A stretch of DNA of 64,000 bases from Simmondsia chinensis (Eukaryota > Streptophyta > Magnoliopsida > Caryophyllales > Simmondsiaceae), in contig JAGTTD010000010.1 of NCBI GenBank assembly GCA_018398585.1, forward strand, positions 6,341,501 through 6,405,500, read 5' to 3'. Each line of letters begins with the position of its first letter. Positions within the stretch are counted from its first letter, which is position 1. The position numbers and the translations under genes were made by a program. The notes beneath the pieces are model-generated. The model made no database searches. It saw only the letters and a list, made by a program, of their open reading frames with translations, and had not been told where the DNA came from. Shown here piece by piece: positions 22,501 through 34,343 of this stretch.

Positions 22501-23450
22501 TCCTTAATTAATGCTTATGTTTGTTTCCTCAAACTAAATATTGTCATGAATCATTTGTCACTTGAAGAGGAGAAACCAACTTTGTCTGACCGCAATATAA
22601 TCGTTAATTTTCTGATTACTCCTTTATGGACAAGTTGAGGGTTTCTCTTTAAATTATAATGCATAAATCGTCTTGATGTTTTTAATTCTCAGTGCTACCA
22701 CGTCATTGATCTTCTTGCCTGTTCTTACAGGGATCGTCCATACCTGTCGTCCTGGTTGAGAACAGTGGGAGGTGCAACAAAAATGAAAGTGATGAAAAGG
22801 TTGGTCTATGCTTTGTTTTCATGATCATCAGCATTTTCTTATAATTTCACATGTATGATAATAGATAATACCATATAATCCTAGTGACTGATTTGTATTG
22901 TCCTAGATATATATATTTTTTTTAATGTTTTCAAATGGTAAGAAGTTTCATTGGGTTGTACAAGGTGGAAATCCTTCCCAAATTCCATATAAATCTCCTC
23001 GCCCTTGATGAAGGCGGTGTTCGATTCTGTCTTGGGTACCTCCTCCAGAGATTTTACTAGTTGAGCTAGCTGACAGCTTCTTGTGTTCTCTCAGATTATC
23101 CCTAGTGGAACTGCATGGATTCCAAATTTGGTGAAGACTATCATAGATGTTGTCTCCAGTGGGAGCAAGTCTATCTTGGTTGATAAGAAGTTGATTGAGG
23201 GGCCTAATCCAAACAACCGGGGAAAGTTGTGGATACCTGTTATTTTGGCCTTTCAAGTAAGTTTTTGAACTTGCAAGGCTTGTAAACCAAGCTTTCTGCA
23301 TGTTGCTTTATGGAAGGAACTGGTAACTATTTTCTGAAAATAACTGGCTTTGTGCTTGTGAAATGACAGTATTTCTTTGTGGTGAAACGGATTCAGCAAG
23401 CGATTAAGGACGATATTTCTAGGGAAGGCAAACCTCTTTGGGAGCGTTAA
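19593..23450 (+). CDS. TOC34: TOC34-type chloroplast outer-envelope import GTPase
   Basis: Seven coding exons: 19593-19688, 19798-19905, 19985-20109, 21873-22137, 22731-22799, 23095-23256 and 23370-23450 (TAA). Phases join to a 301-aa protein, the family's usual size (about 297-313). The start M-AMQPKEWTGIQQFPAATQ matches the family N-terminus, preceded by an acceptor at 19579. The P-loop GKGGVGKSS is at residues 43-51, the DTPG switch at 90-93, the dimer-interface arginine in DAYRVDNLD at 130, the G4-like THAQ at 159-162 and ENSGRC at 208-213. A C-terminal anchor LWIPVILAFQYFFVV lies near 267-283 with a short tail, so it is a tail-anchored outer-membrane protein. By family knowledge it is a GTP-regulated preprotein receptor of the TOC complex. 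The leader intron (about 18784-19579) holds a MITE; the third coding intron (20110-21872) holds a copia LTR. No coding damage is seen. Confidence 0.95.
20930..21338 (+). repeat. copia LTR fragment in TOC34 intron
   Basis: There is a TATA-like 'cctataaatagg' near 21068-21079, the common plant LTR word 'gttgaaccacgtaaattc' near 21238, and a terminus '..ggtcctaaca' ending at 21336. A degenerate primer site (taatatcggaga, 21340-21351) follows. The 5' border is not resolved. Sequence to about 21590 may be leftover internal region but shows no gag motif. Confidence 0.6.
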
Positions 23451-25059
23451 GAGGCCGGATTTTCCCGACTGCAACTTCCAATCCTCGCCTTGGATTGTGT
23501 CCCCTTTTGGATACTTTCAGGTTAGTAAGTATCTGAGTTTTTTTTTCTTAAGGTTAGAAGAAATCATATCATAACATATCCGGCAAATTTGATTGAAGTC
23601 TTGCATGCATGCTTAGAGGAATGGTTTTGTGTAATGAATGATAAAGTTTTTTGTTTGGTTGCGTTAGCTCTTTTATTGCATTGTCACTTATTCTTTCAAT
23701 TTGTAATAGTAGTAAGTATTTCTCTGTTCTTTGAAACACTGCTGTGTATTTCAAATGTCCTGTTGCTGAAAACTGGTGTTTTTTTGGTAGTGGATTTGAA
23801 CCAGTCTCAAAAATCAAACCTCTTGTGTTACCGTTGAAAAATTATATTTTCAGAATTGATTTTCCTCTGAAGGTTTTGCAATGGAAAATGTTCGTCACGC
23901 TGGGTGGAAAATGACTTCTCATGCAAAATAGGGGAGGTCCTTATTCCGAGCAGTCCAACAAACTCTATGGTATCAGTCAGTCTAAATCGTGATTATTTAT
24001 GTTGCATAACTAACATTGTCATACAACTAGGTATGGGGTGATTGGTTAAAATTTTTTTTCTTTTAAACCAAACAAGAGAGCATCATAAGGTGGGGAGTAT
24101 GTCTTCCATGAAACAAACAATGGAGAATCTCAACTTGATTTTGATTTTCCTTAGAAAATCTTTTCTGGAAGAAAATATTTCTAGGGAAGAGGACTTTCCC
24201 TTTACGGAATGGAACCTATAATAGGGATGTAATTAGGGCGTGTTTGTTGTGAAATAGGGTTTGAAATGCTTAAGGGTGCATTTCAAATATCAGTTTGGAC
24301 TGAAACTCGAACAAACCAAACTAGTTGTTATTGTGTTTCTCCATCTTTGATCTCGATTTGTTTGGTGTGTATTTGAAGTAATGAACATATTTAAAGAGTT
24401 AACTTTGGTCATCATCAATTCAGCATAATTTAGAACTTTATTGGTCTTTAACATGGACCGATGAATACTGCTAGCAACTTTTTTTAAGAGGTGATGAGAG
24501 CATTAGGGATATTATGTATAGGTGGCGTATCTAGTGCATCGTCACAAATTATCCTATGGAGAGGTCTCAGCTACTCACCATCAATTACACCTTTACCATG
24601 CTGCGCATGTCGTTCAATCTGTTGCTTGATGAACACTCCAAGAAATAGCTCATCCATTTTTGTACCAATGTCTTATCCGTATTATTGAGAGCTGGAGGTA
24701 TATACAAGGTTCATGCCTTTATATACAACTCAATGTCTCAAAGAGGCTCCTGCCAAGATAGGGTTTGAAAAGGTTAGATGTGCGCAACCTTACCCTTACA
24801 TGTTACTTTGTAGAGAGGCAATTTATGAAGCCCCTGTACAACTCTATACCTACCACTTACCTTGTACTTGTCAAAAGTATTAAATGGATGTTTATATTTG
24901 CTGACTCCACAATGATACCTGCTCCATTACCCCGGGGGCCCTTTACCTCGACAGGGACTTCATAACTAACTGACTAGATAATGGAATGTAAACTAACAAG
25001 GAATATGAGAAGCAGACATTCTGCTGATTGAGCGCCCATTGTTGTGATTTTTTGGAAGC
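23451..25059. other. TOC34 3' flank and intergenic DNA
   Basis: The first 100-150 bases are the likely TOC34 3' UTR. The rest is AT-rich, without recognisable coding similarity, repeat ends or RNA genes. Confidence 0.4.
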
Positions 25060-25170
25060 AGTCTCTCAACAGGGTAACACCTTGTAGGTGTAAGGCTACG
25101 TGAATCTTACTTCTTCAGACCCGGTCTTGGCGGGAGCCTCTTTGAGACATTGGGTTATTGTCGTTGTTAG
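25060..25170 (+). repeat. degenerate RTE tail
   Basis: The words 'ctcaacagggtaac', 'gtgtaaggctacgtgaat', 'cttggcgggagcctctttga' and 'gacattgggttattgtcgttgtt' follow the order of the shared RTE/SINE tail. Confidence 0.65.
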
Positions 25171-26880
25171 ATCTTTGATGAAATGAAGTTGTGGAGGGTT
25201 GGTAGAATATTTCTACCAATTTGAAACACAGCATTTTCTGCCGGATTAGTATTTAATTTTGAAGGATATGTGCAGCTTTTTTCATTATTCAAGCTCCTTC
25301 AATAATAGTCTTAGTAGAGACTCTTCTGCATTTTGGGTATTTGGGGAGCTTGGCTTTTTGTTTGTTTTTTTCCTGTTGTTCTTAATTCATATATGCCCTT
25401 TGTGTTTTTTTTTTTTTTGGAGCACAAGCCCTTTGTGTTTGGGTGCTAGTATATTCTATGTCCTTGTATTGTTTTGGTTCTTTCCTAGGGCCCTGCTTTT
25501 GGCAGGTATGTCATGCACTATAAATAATGTCATAGATCGCTGTGTTTTGTGGAGTTTATTAATTTATTCATTATTTGTGTTAATATTATTTTAATGTTAA
25601 GTTTGCAGTAAAGTTGTTAATGGTCGCGTTATACATGGGTTTAAAGATTGGACCAATGAGTGGGTTTGTGTTGGATCATTTGTTTATAAAATAAAGTCTT
25701 TAACTTTTATTTCATGATAGGGTTATGTTAATAGAGTGAAAGTTGTATGTTACTCAATTAATATATATATATATAGTATGTAAGAAATGTCACCTAAAAT
25801 GCTTCTTTCTTTTTTTTACGAAAGAGTTCCAATGTTTTCAAAACGCTTCCCCGTGGACAGGCCCAAGCATAGTCCACTATTCAACTCAGGTTGGCAGGTG
25901 CTCGTGCATAATGAAGCTGACCCCCACTATTGAAACAGAACCACCCTAGAATGGGATTTACATCAGAGGGCGTTGGGGAATTCTCGAGATGGGTTACAAT
26001 ACTAGCCAAATGGGGATAGGTAGGGGGTTATTTTAAGATGCCTTCGCCTTAGATAAAAATGGCCATAGAATCAAGCTTACTTTTATGAGATGGGGAAATG
26101 GACTATTGCAAAAAATATACTAAGAAAGAACATATAGCAAGAGTAAGAAGTAAGAAAGGTTGTCCCTTACCCCATTCCCTTCTGAAGTCAGAAATGGCAG
26201 GATGGGAAAGAGCTACAATAAAGATTACAACAAATAATGAACTGTACATGAACTTTTGGCATCAATAATTCTCTATTCAAAAAAAAAAAAAAAAAAAAAA
26301 AAGAATATTTGCATATGCTACAATATTGTTAGAATAAGTTTTACATTAACAACTGAACGAGTTAAATGCACTTAGTATGTTAACCGAGGGTTAGTTTGGC
26401 CAATCTTCCTTTTTGAAGAAAATTGATACCACTTTTTTTTGAGTTTGTGGGTGTTTGGTCTAAATAGAAGTGCTTTTAAATAGATTTAGAATCAATTTTT
26501 TTTTTCTTTTTTTAGCTTTTAGATAGAAGTAGAAAAATAGTACTTCTTCTTCAAAGTAGGTTTAAAAGTAAAAATTTTAGACAAAAATATTACTATTGCA
26601 AGTGAATTTTACCAAAAAACACGTTTACAAAGTGTGTTGAAAGAACAAGTATTTTTCGTGATGTAGCCAAAATTGGCTATGTAAGTTGGTTTTTACCTTC
26701 AAAAACTTTTGTTTCGACTTAATCAGGCTCGAGGCTCAGCTTGTCATGTGCAATCTATAATTAGCCCAGTACAAGTATAATCACATAATTTGGTTGCAAA
26801 ACACTACCCGACTGCTTCGGATTCAGATGCGCTGCATTGGCAAGTTTAAGAAATCATTGATATGGTAAAAGTAAATTACA
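25171..26880. other. intergenic AT-rich DNA
   Basis: It contains homopolymer runs (a 23-A run near 26280), a short (AT)n and no coding similarity I recognise. A word group near 26380-26620 (Ser/Thr-free, 'ttttagatagaagtag') looks repetitive but has no defined ends. Confidence 0.35.
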
Positions 26881-27767
26881 TGTTTTTTTGATAATTAGAT
26901 ACAAACCCCAAAATGGGTTGAAAGAGCTGTACAACAAAACAAAAAAACTAGAACTAACAACAAATCCAAAAACCAATCGAACAGAAGCAAAAAAAGACCA
27001 CATCAAGCAAACATCCTCACAAGAACCACCTGGGCCAAGACCATTCGACAACTTCTCTCTAGGTCTTCCACTCATAGAGCCTCTATGGAAACAATCTGTT
27101 GGCCTCCTATTGTCCTGTCCATGACAAAAAAGCTTCAAGGTTTCTAGCTACTTTATCCGGTTCATAAGGGATGTCACGACAAACTCGATGCCCAATACCC
27201 AACTCTCATAGAGATACTCCGAAATAATATCCTCTTGCACCCATTTTTCATTGTCAAATATTATCTTGTTTCTTTTAGCCAAATCAACCAAACCGCAATT
27301 AAAAAACATGAGATCATCACTTGAAGAGACCCAGGTACACATATCCATCTGCAGAGTGTAGAGCAGAACCGCGACCTGAGTTTAAATTACAAACACTGAC
27401 AGATTATCGCCGGTCGACTGACGGCCCTTCCACCACCACGGAAGCTCTCTTCTTCACAATATCAGATTGGCTCACAATGACATCATCCTCACCACCAAAT
27501 TTCAACCCTGATTTGCCCCAATCTGCCATGCAAACACTGCAATCAATCTGTTGCTGCCAGATGATGACTCCGAAACCATGAGAGGTGGGGTTTCACCCAA
27601 ATACACCTTTGACTTCACCGCTGTTTTGATTTTTGATTGGGATTTTTTCTTATCAGAACCTACACCTATCTCGGCATGAGAAGGTTATGGGAATTAGGAG
27701 GGTTGGCATTCTAACGCAGGCAAGGATGGCGCTTGCTATTCAAAAAAATAGATTCAAACCCTGGAGG

Positions 27768-27918
27768 TCCTCGGACTAGCTTCTCAGGCTGGGGGTCCTC
27801 GGAAATAGCCTCTCTTCAGGGTAGCCCCCTGAAGGGGGAAGGCTGCGTACATCTACCTCCCAAACCCTGCTTTTGCGGAAGCCCTTGGAGACACTGGATT
27901 TGTTGTTGTTGTTGTTGT
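27768..27918 (+). mobile_element. RTE tail copy with 18-bp TSD, inside the L1 derivative
   Basis: A 151-bp body carries 'gctgggggtcctcggaa', 'agcctctcttcagggtagcc', 'gaaggctgcgtacat', 'gcggaagcccttggaga' and (TTG)6. The flanks agattcaaaccctggagg (27750-27767) and agattcaaaccccggagg (27919-27936) differ at one base, giving a clear target duplication within the L1 ORF1. Confidence 0.9.
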
Positions 27919-28337
27919 AGATTCAAACCCCGGAGGAATATCCCATTCTCTTTCATTTGATCCAGGCACAATCTCGACACCCGACCCAAAACCAATCGAC
28001 CCACTACTAATTGTCCCACATTCAAATTTATGCTTCACAAGGTTAAAATTCACCACCGGGCTCGACTGGCTAACATGTTTCGCCCACTTGAGCCCACCAC
28101 TTTGTACAAAACATCATATTGACATTTCGACCTCAATTCATTAGATGTTATGTTATCAGAAGGATTCAACCCTTTGATTACGCGCTCCCATGTTAGAATC
28201 CCTGATCATGCTTTGCACTTGTGAATCTGTATTCATGGCACCGTCCCGCTTTAGCGACCATCGGTGAGCCATAACAGCATCCTCATGGAGCAATATCAAA
28301 ACTTTGGGGTTCCAGCAAGTTTTACGTGCATGGATTG

Positions 28338-29100
28338 TGTTAGAACAAATTTGTGAAATACTTGCAATCGGGTAACCGCGAGATCTCAGAGGCTATGTAA
28401 TCACTTTTCTTAAGGTTTATTTCGGTATACGAAATATCCTCTGGGATACAACAACAACCAAAAAATGAAGCGAGGATGTGTAAAGAAAGAGATTGATAGA
28501 TATGTGTAGAGATTGATGTTTGTTACTCAAGAACACAACACAAGAACACCCAAGAATACCTGAACACAAAGTTTCTTTAATCTCTTTTGTCTTGTGTTTA
28601 TAATTCAATTTGATTCATCATCTCGTACATAAAAGTGTGGAGCAATACATATATATATATATATATATATATAGTATTCATGAAAAGAGACGTCCCAAAT
28701 GAAAAGCCAAAAGAGATACAACAAACCAGGAAATAACCGCGCGAACAAACCGTCAAAACAAACATGTGTGTCGAAGCTGTGTGTCGACACACAAGCTCAC
28801 TGCAGATCTGTGTGTCGACACACACTTCCTGTGTGTCAACACACAGAATGCCTCCGTGCGCTTGTGTAAAAAGGCTGTGTGTCGACATACGGGCCATGTG
28901 TATTGACACACAGCTGTTTCCCCATCGTTCTGTTGGATTGTGTGTCGACACACATGGCCCATGTGTCGACACACGCCCCTATCAAGCTCTAAACATTTAA
29001 AACAAGTATTGGGACAATCTCAAATACATCTTATACATATATAAACAACATTTATCATATTTACATGTTATTCAACACACATTTTGAAAATACATCAACA
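28338..29100 (-). repeat. 3' LTR of the copia element (763 bp)
   Basis: On minus it starts TGTTGATGTATTTTC at 29100 and ends ..TTGTTCTAACA at 28338. A TATA stretch (28649-28672) lies mid-LTR; the palindrome cluster (28778-28975) is on its U3 side. The (TA)n is longer here than in the other LTR. Confidence 0.95.
28778..28975. promoter_or_regulatory. array of TGTGTGTCGACACACA palindromes in the 3' LTR
   Basis: Perfect 16-bp palindromes lie at 28778-28793, 28809-28824 and 28939-28954; variants with 1-3 changes lie at 28830-28845, 28876-28891, 28897-28912 and 28962-28975. In element orientation they fall about 125-320 bp into the LTR, upstream of the TATA stretch, so they sit where a U3 enhancer would. 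Their function is inferred only from position and conservation in both LTRs. Confidence 0.7.
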
Positions 29101-29110
29101 TTGCCCCACC
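29101..29110 (-). promoter_or_regulatory. polypurine tract of the copia element
   Basis: On minus, ggtggggcaa directly precedes the TGTTGATG start of the 3' LTR, the position where plus-strand DNA synthesis is primed. Confidence 0.75.
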
Positions 29111-29669
29111 ATTTTCAAAATACAACCAATCTCAAAATGACATCTCGGTTAAAAAGGAGGCCTTATTGTGTATCAACGAGGGTGTCTCACGATTGAACCC
29201 CCAGCTAGTGAAAAGACCATACAGTTAATCGAATCGAAAATGGTAGACCAAGCTTTGAACCATACAACCCATTTGACTAACCGACTATCTAATCATGCAC
29301 AAGGCGTACTCCCCGTACACAACCTACAACTCCCAGATCGACACATTTGTGGCCTTGTGTCTTGTACCATTCGTGAGTGTTTCAGGGCCAAACCCTTAGT
29401 GAATAATCACCCCTTTGAAGCGCCACACTTCAACACACACTATGGTGGACCTCATTAATCATATCCCCGCGACATGACATTCAATAAGTTCTAAAACCAG
29501 GTCCATTAAGAGCTTTTGGTCATCCTCTTAGAATCTCTGACGCAGGTATCAAGCACTTCACACTCAGGATAGAAAAATTCTCATTTAGTGCTTGCAGTCA
29601 CACATATGACAAGTCTCTCTCATTGAACCCGAGACCTAGCATCATACTAGGCGTCGAGTTGAGGGCCTA

Positions 29670-30317
29670 TCATGGGCGACTAAATATGACAGGTTTCAAC
29701 CCCATCCCTTCACTTGTTCTCAGAACCAAGTTTCTAGCCAAGCCTTTAGTGAACGGATCCGCTAGATTCTGACTGGTTCTCATAAAGTCCACAGTGATAA
29801 CACCTTCTCGAATAAGGTGTCTCACCATACTATGCCTTATACCAATGTGTCTGGACTTCCCGTTATACACCTCACTGTACGCTTTAGAAAGCGTAGCCTG
29901 ACTATCACAGTGGATAGATATTGGTGAGATCGGCTTCGGCCAAAAAGGTTTCTCATACAAGAGATCCTTTAACCACTCGGCTTCTTTAGCCGCAGAAGCG
30001 AGAGCTATAAACTCCGCCGCCATTGTAGAATCAGATATGCAAATTTGTTTCTTTGAACCCTAGGAAACTGCACCCTCGCCAATCAAGAATACATATCCAC
30101 TCGTGGATACATGTTCCTCCACATCGGAGATCCAGCTTGCATCAAAGTACCCCTCCAGAATAGGAGGATACCCTACATAAGAGAGACCATAGTTCATAGT
30201 CTTCTTTAGGTACTTTAGTACCCGATGCACTGCATCCCAGTGTATCTTACTCGGATTGCTGGTATATCTACTCAGCTTTCCAACAGCAAAGGCGATATCG
30301 GGCCTTGTGCTTGTCAT
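29670..30317 (-). pseudogene. copia RNase H segment in two pieces
   Basis: Piece one (30060-30317) reads MTSTRPDIAFAVGKLSRYTS ending GYVFLIGEGAVS, then a TAG where the family has tryptophan. Piece two (29670-30023) reads MAAEFIALASAAKEAEWLKD through TKGLARNLVLRTSEGMGLKP. The same reading frame continues across the TAG. Confidence 0.9.
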
Positions 30318-30320
30318 GGC

Positions 30321-31502
30321 CTACATAAGACAACCAATGGCTCGTGCGTACTCTAGTTGTGCCACTGGAGCACCACCATTCGGTACTAATTTCATACTAG
30401 GATCCATTGGAATGGATATTGGTGCACAATCAAAGAAATGGAACTTTTTCAACACATTTTCAATGTAGTGAGACTGCGTCAAGGAAATGGTATCACCATT
30501 CCTTACAATCCTTACACCAAGGATTACTTCTGCCTCACCGATGTCTTTTATAGCAAAGTTCTCCGAGAGAAACTGTTTAGTTCTCTCTACTTGTTCCATA
30601 TCAGTACCGAATATCAGCATGTCATCGACATACAAACATATAATGACCCCTTTGCCATTATCAAAGTTGCTATAGATACATTTATCCGATTTGTTTATAA
30701 CGAATATGTTGTTAAGAACAACTTGATCAAACTTCTGGTGCCATTGCTTCGGGGCTTGCTTTAGCCCATACAGAGAGCGTATGAGTTTATATACTTTTCT
30801 CTCTTGGCCCTGAACAACAAAACCTTCTGGCTGTTCCGTATACACTTCCTCTTCTAGCTCACCATTCAGGAATTCCATTTTAACATCAATTTGGTGTATC
30901 ACTAGTTTATAAATTGAGGCAAGGGCTATCAAAACCGTTATCGTCGATATTTTTGCCACGGGGGGCATATGTATCAAAGTAGTCCAACCCTTTTGGGTGA
31001 ACCCTTTTGCCACCAATCGGGCCTTGAACTTGTCTATTGTTCCATCGACTTTCATCTTCTTTTTGAAGATCCATTTACACCCGATGGGCTTACTACCTCG
31101 TGGAAGATCCACCAATATCCAGGTATTATTTCCAATGATGGAATCCATCTCATTATTCACTGCCTCTCTCCAGAAGGAGGCATCATGAGACCTCATTGCC
31201 TCATTGAACGTCATGGGATCTGCTTCCATAGCACAACAATATGGAGCCACTTGGTCCACATCGTTCCTTGAACCTTCTACCAAGAACGTGTAGAAGTCCG
31301 AACCGAAAGATTTCTCTTTCCTTGCTCTTTTACTCCTTCGGAGTTCTAGAGCACTTTCAGGGACATCTTCCCTCTCATGACGAACATCGTCATATGACAC
31401 TTGAGTGTCACTTTCAATTGGTACATAGTCCCTCGGTCTAGGGATAGAGGTAAACCGATTCTCGTCAAATATCGCATCTCTCGATTCTATTATCGTATTC
31501 AC
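30321..31502 (-). pseudogene. copia reverse transcriptase segment
   Basis: The 393 codons include NTWILVDLPRGSKPIGCKWI, FKARLVAKGFTQK, HQIDVKMEFLNGELEEEVY (the usual MDVKTAFLNG-type motif with altered T-A), YGLKQAPKQWH and the catalytic LYVDDMLIFG. It ends at a premature stop after RAIGCLM, just before the RNase H linker. Confidence 0.9.
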
Positions 31503-31525
31503 ATTGATATAATCATTAGGTTCGA

Positions 31526-32305
31526 TTACATAGAACCGATATGCCTTACTATAAGACGCATAATCAACAAGGATGCAATCAATGACTCTTTATCTAACTT
31601 TTTGCGTTTAGGTTTAGAGACTTTAACAACTGCCCTACACCCCCACACCTTCAGATAAGTTAAATTAGGGGCTCGTTTGTTCCACAATTCATATGGGGAT
31701 ATCTTATTTCTCTTATTTGGAACTCTATTCAATATGTGACAGGCTGTTAACATAGCCTCACCCCAAAACCCATCGCTGAGACCGGAATAGGATAACATGG
31801 AATTAACCTTTTCAGTTAGAGTTCGGTTTTTCCTCTCAGCCACGCCATTCTGTTGTGGCGTATACGGAGCAGTTATTTCGTGTATAATTCCAACGGTTTC
31901 GAAATACTTAGGATCATAATATTCCCCACCACGGTCCGACCTAAGGCATTTGAGGAAGGTCTCACAGTGTAATTCCGCTACTGCTTTATAAGCTTTAAAT
32001 CTATCAAGCGAATCATCTTTGTGACTTATTAGATATACATAATAAAATCTTGAACCGTCATCTATAAATGTCACAAAATAATGCTTTCCACCTAAGCTCG
32101 GTGTGCACTTGAAATCACATAAATCGCTATGCACTAGGTCAAGTAGATTAGTCTCTCTTTGCACTGAAGGAAATGGAAATTTCGTTATCTTAGTTAACAT
32201 GCACGTTTTGCATTTATCATCCATTTTATCTATGTGTGGAATCAAAGAAGAATTAACTATTTCATGCAATCTATGAAAATTCACATGACCTAACCTTGAT
32301 GCCAT
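31526..32305 (-). pseudogene. copia integrase segment
   Basis: It begins RLGHVNFHRLHEIV in the frame shifted from gag. It shows the H-H/C-C zinc region (CKTCMLTK), the catalytic aspartates in VHSDLCDF and LRSDRGGEY, and glutamate in PQQNGVAERKNRTL, so the DDE triad is intact. A further shift near 31590 scrambles the last residues before the RT segment. Confidence 0.9.
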
Positions 32306-33588
32306 AAAAACGACGAATCAAGCGTATAAATAGAACCATCAATTTTATTCCCAATGTTCATTTTGAACATGCCATTACACAAGTACCCTTTGCCAACAAA
32401 GACTCCTCCCTTTAACAATACAAACTTGTCGGCCTCGAAGACCAACTTGAATCCAAACCGATTTAACAGGCCACTGGACACAAGATTCTTCTTCACATCT
32501 GGAGCATGACATACATCGGTTAAAGTAAGGATTTTTCCATAGGTGAAAAGTAAATCTACTTTTCCCTTCCCTTTAACCGTTATAGTTGCCCCATTGCCCA
32601 TGAACAACACAGTTCCGTTGTCCATGGGTTCAAAAGTCGTGAAGAACCCCTTGTCCTTACACACATGCCTCGTGGCCCCCGAGTCAACCCACCAAGAGTT
32701 ATCACTCTCGACTAAGTTGACTTCAGATATCATCGCCACGAACCTATCGTTGGGATTTTTGGTGCGATGATCAAGCACCTTGCCTTTCTTATTTTTAAGA
32801 CGGTAACAGTCCTTTCGTAAGTGACCGGGCTTCTGACACTCCCAACAGACTATTTTAGGCCTCTTGTCATTTTTCTTCTTTTGGAAGTGTCTGGTTCTCT
32901 TGGATCCCTTGCTTGACTGGCCTTCTTCTGTGATATTGATTTTACCAACATTACCAAGGCGGTCTTTGTTGTCATCCTGTACCCTGTAACCTTTCTCAAC
33001 ATGTAAATGGTTAGCCAATTCCTCAATTGACATATCCTCCTTCTTGTGTTTAAGACTTTTCTTAATATCTTTCCAAGAATGAGGAAGTTTGTCAATTAAG
33101 GAAGAAACAACTATGGTATCGTCCATGTTCATTTTATGTTGTTTAAAATTATTCAATATTCGTTCGATTTCATGGAATTGCTCCTTGACAGGACGATCAT
33201 CTACCATTTTATAATTATTAAACTGACTGACCAGGAACTTTTTGCTTGTAGCATCCTCGGCCATATAGCATACCTCAAGAGCGTCCCACAGTTTCTTCAC
33301 GGTCGGCACGTTCGAATAGATATCAAACAGGGCATTAGTCATACCATTCAGAATATGCCCTCTACAGATGTAATCATCGTTCTCCCACTTCAATCTGGCC
33401 CTCTCCTCGGCCAATGTCTCCTCCTCCTCCTCAGAGATGGGGGATGAAAATGGTGTATTCAGGACATACACCACATTCAACGTCGTGATGAGGAAGTGCA
33501 TCTTCCTTTGCCATCGGCGGAAGTTCCCGCCATCAAAACGGTCCAACTTCACAAAGTTGGCTGTCATTTCCCTTAGTGATGAAGCCAT
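32290..33588 (-). pseudogene. copia gag and protease segment (432 codons)
   Basis: The frame starts 30 nt from the LTR edge with MASSLREMTANFVKLDRFDG. Gag residues 1-240 include WDALEVCYMAEDATSKKFLV and HKKEDMSIEELANHL. A zinc knuckle CWECQKPGHLRKDC spans 248-261, and the protease motif VDSGATRHVC is at 301-310, with catalytic DSG intact. The pre-integrase part LTLTDVCHAPDVKKNLVSSG follows. The frame ends at LWHQG and a stop, where a one-base loss shifts reading into the next segment. Confidence 0.9.
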
Positions 33589-33617
33589 AAACCAAATCAG
33601 AAATTAAACCTTACGAT

Positions 33618-34343
33618 TGTTAGAACAAATTTGTAAAATACTTGCAAAATACTTGCAATCGAATAACCGCGAGATCTCAGGTGTTGAGGCTATGTAACCA
33701 CTTTCCTTAAGGTTTATTTTGATATATGAAATATCCTCGAGGATACAACATCAACCAAAAAATGAAGCGAGGATGTGTAAAGGGAGAGATGGATAAAGAT
33801 GTGTAGAGATTGATGTTTGTTACACAAAAACACAACACAAGAACACCCAGGAACACTTGAACACAAAGTTTCTTTAATCTCTTTTGTCTTATGTTTATAA
33901 TTCAATTTGATTCATCATCTTATACATAAAAGTGTGGAGCAATATATATATGTATTCATGAAAAGAGACGTCCCAAATGAAAAGCCAAAAGAGACACAAC
34001 AAACCAGGAAAAAACCGAGCGAACAAACCGTCAAAACAGACTTGTGTGTCGACACACATGCTCACTGCAGATCTGTGTGTCGACACACAGAGTGCCTCCA
34101 TGAGCTTCTGTAAAAGGCTGTGTGTTGACACACGCGCCATGTGTGTCGACACACAGCTGTTTCCCCATTGTTCTGTTGGATTGTGGGTCGACACACATGG
34201 CCCATGTGTCGATACACACTCCTATCAAGCTCTAAACATTTAAAACAAGTATTGGGACAATTTTAAATACATCTTGTACATATATAAACAACATTTATCA
34301 TATTTACAGGTTATTCAATACACATTTTGAAAATACATGAACA
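33618..34343 (-). repeat. 5' LTR of the copia element (726 bp)
   Basis: On minus it starts TGTTCATGTATTTTC at 34343 and ends ..TTGTTCTAACA at 33618. It carries a small private duplication of 'aaatacttgc' near 33636-33660 and a shorter TATA run near 33944. Confidence 0.95.
34043..34218. promoter_or_regulatory. array of TGTGTGTCGACACACA palindromes in the 5' LTR
   Basis: Perfect copies lie at 34043-34058, 34074-34089 and 34140-34155; variants lie at 34119-34134, 34182-34197 and 34205-34218. There is one unit fewer than in the 3' LTR, so the array changes copy number. Confidence 0.7.

Larger units (their letters stand above)
28338..34343 (-). mobile_element. structurally complete Ty1/copia retrotransposon
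   Basis: Two LTRs (28338-29100 and 33618-34343), both with TG..CA ends (TGTT..AACA), bound a 4.5-kb interior coding gag, protease, integrase, RT and RNase H in the copia order on the minus strand. A perfect 5-bp target duplication GATTG lies at 28333-28337 and 34344-34348. A polypurine tract abuts the 3' LTR. The LTRs remain highly similar apart from indels and microsatellite differences, indicating a fairly recent insertion. The coding region is broken by frameshifts and stops. Confidence 0.95.

Noticed and set aside
28778..28975. CRISPR-like array because of regularly spaced short repeats
   Set aside because: Units are palindromic, imperfect and irregularly spaced, sit inside an LTR and recur in its partner LTR; the DNA is plant nuclear.
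28764..29000. Short coding frames rich in CVDT/VSTH repeats on both strands
   Set aside because: They arise from the TGTGTGTCGACACACA palindromes within the LTR, which read openly in several frames; the same happens at 33907-34243.
30438..31441. Several plus-strand frames of 60-108 codons
   Set aside because: All lie antisense to the copia reverse transcriptase and integrase and show no domain of their own.
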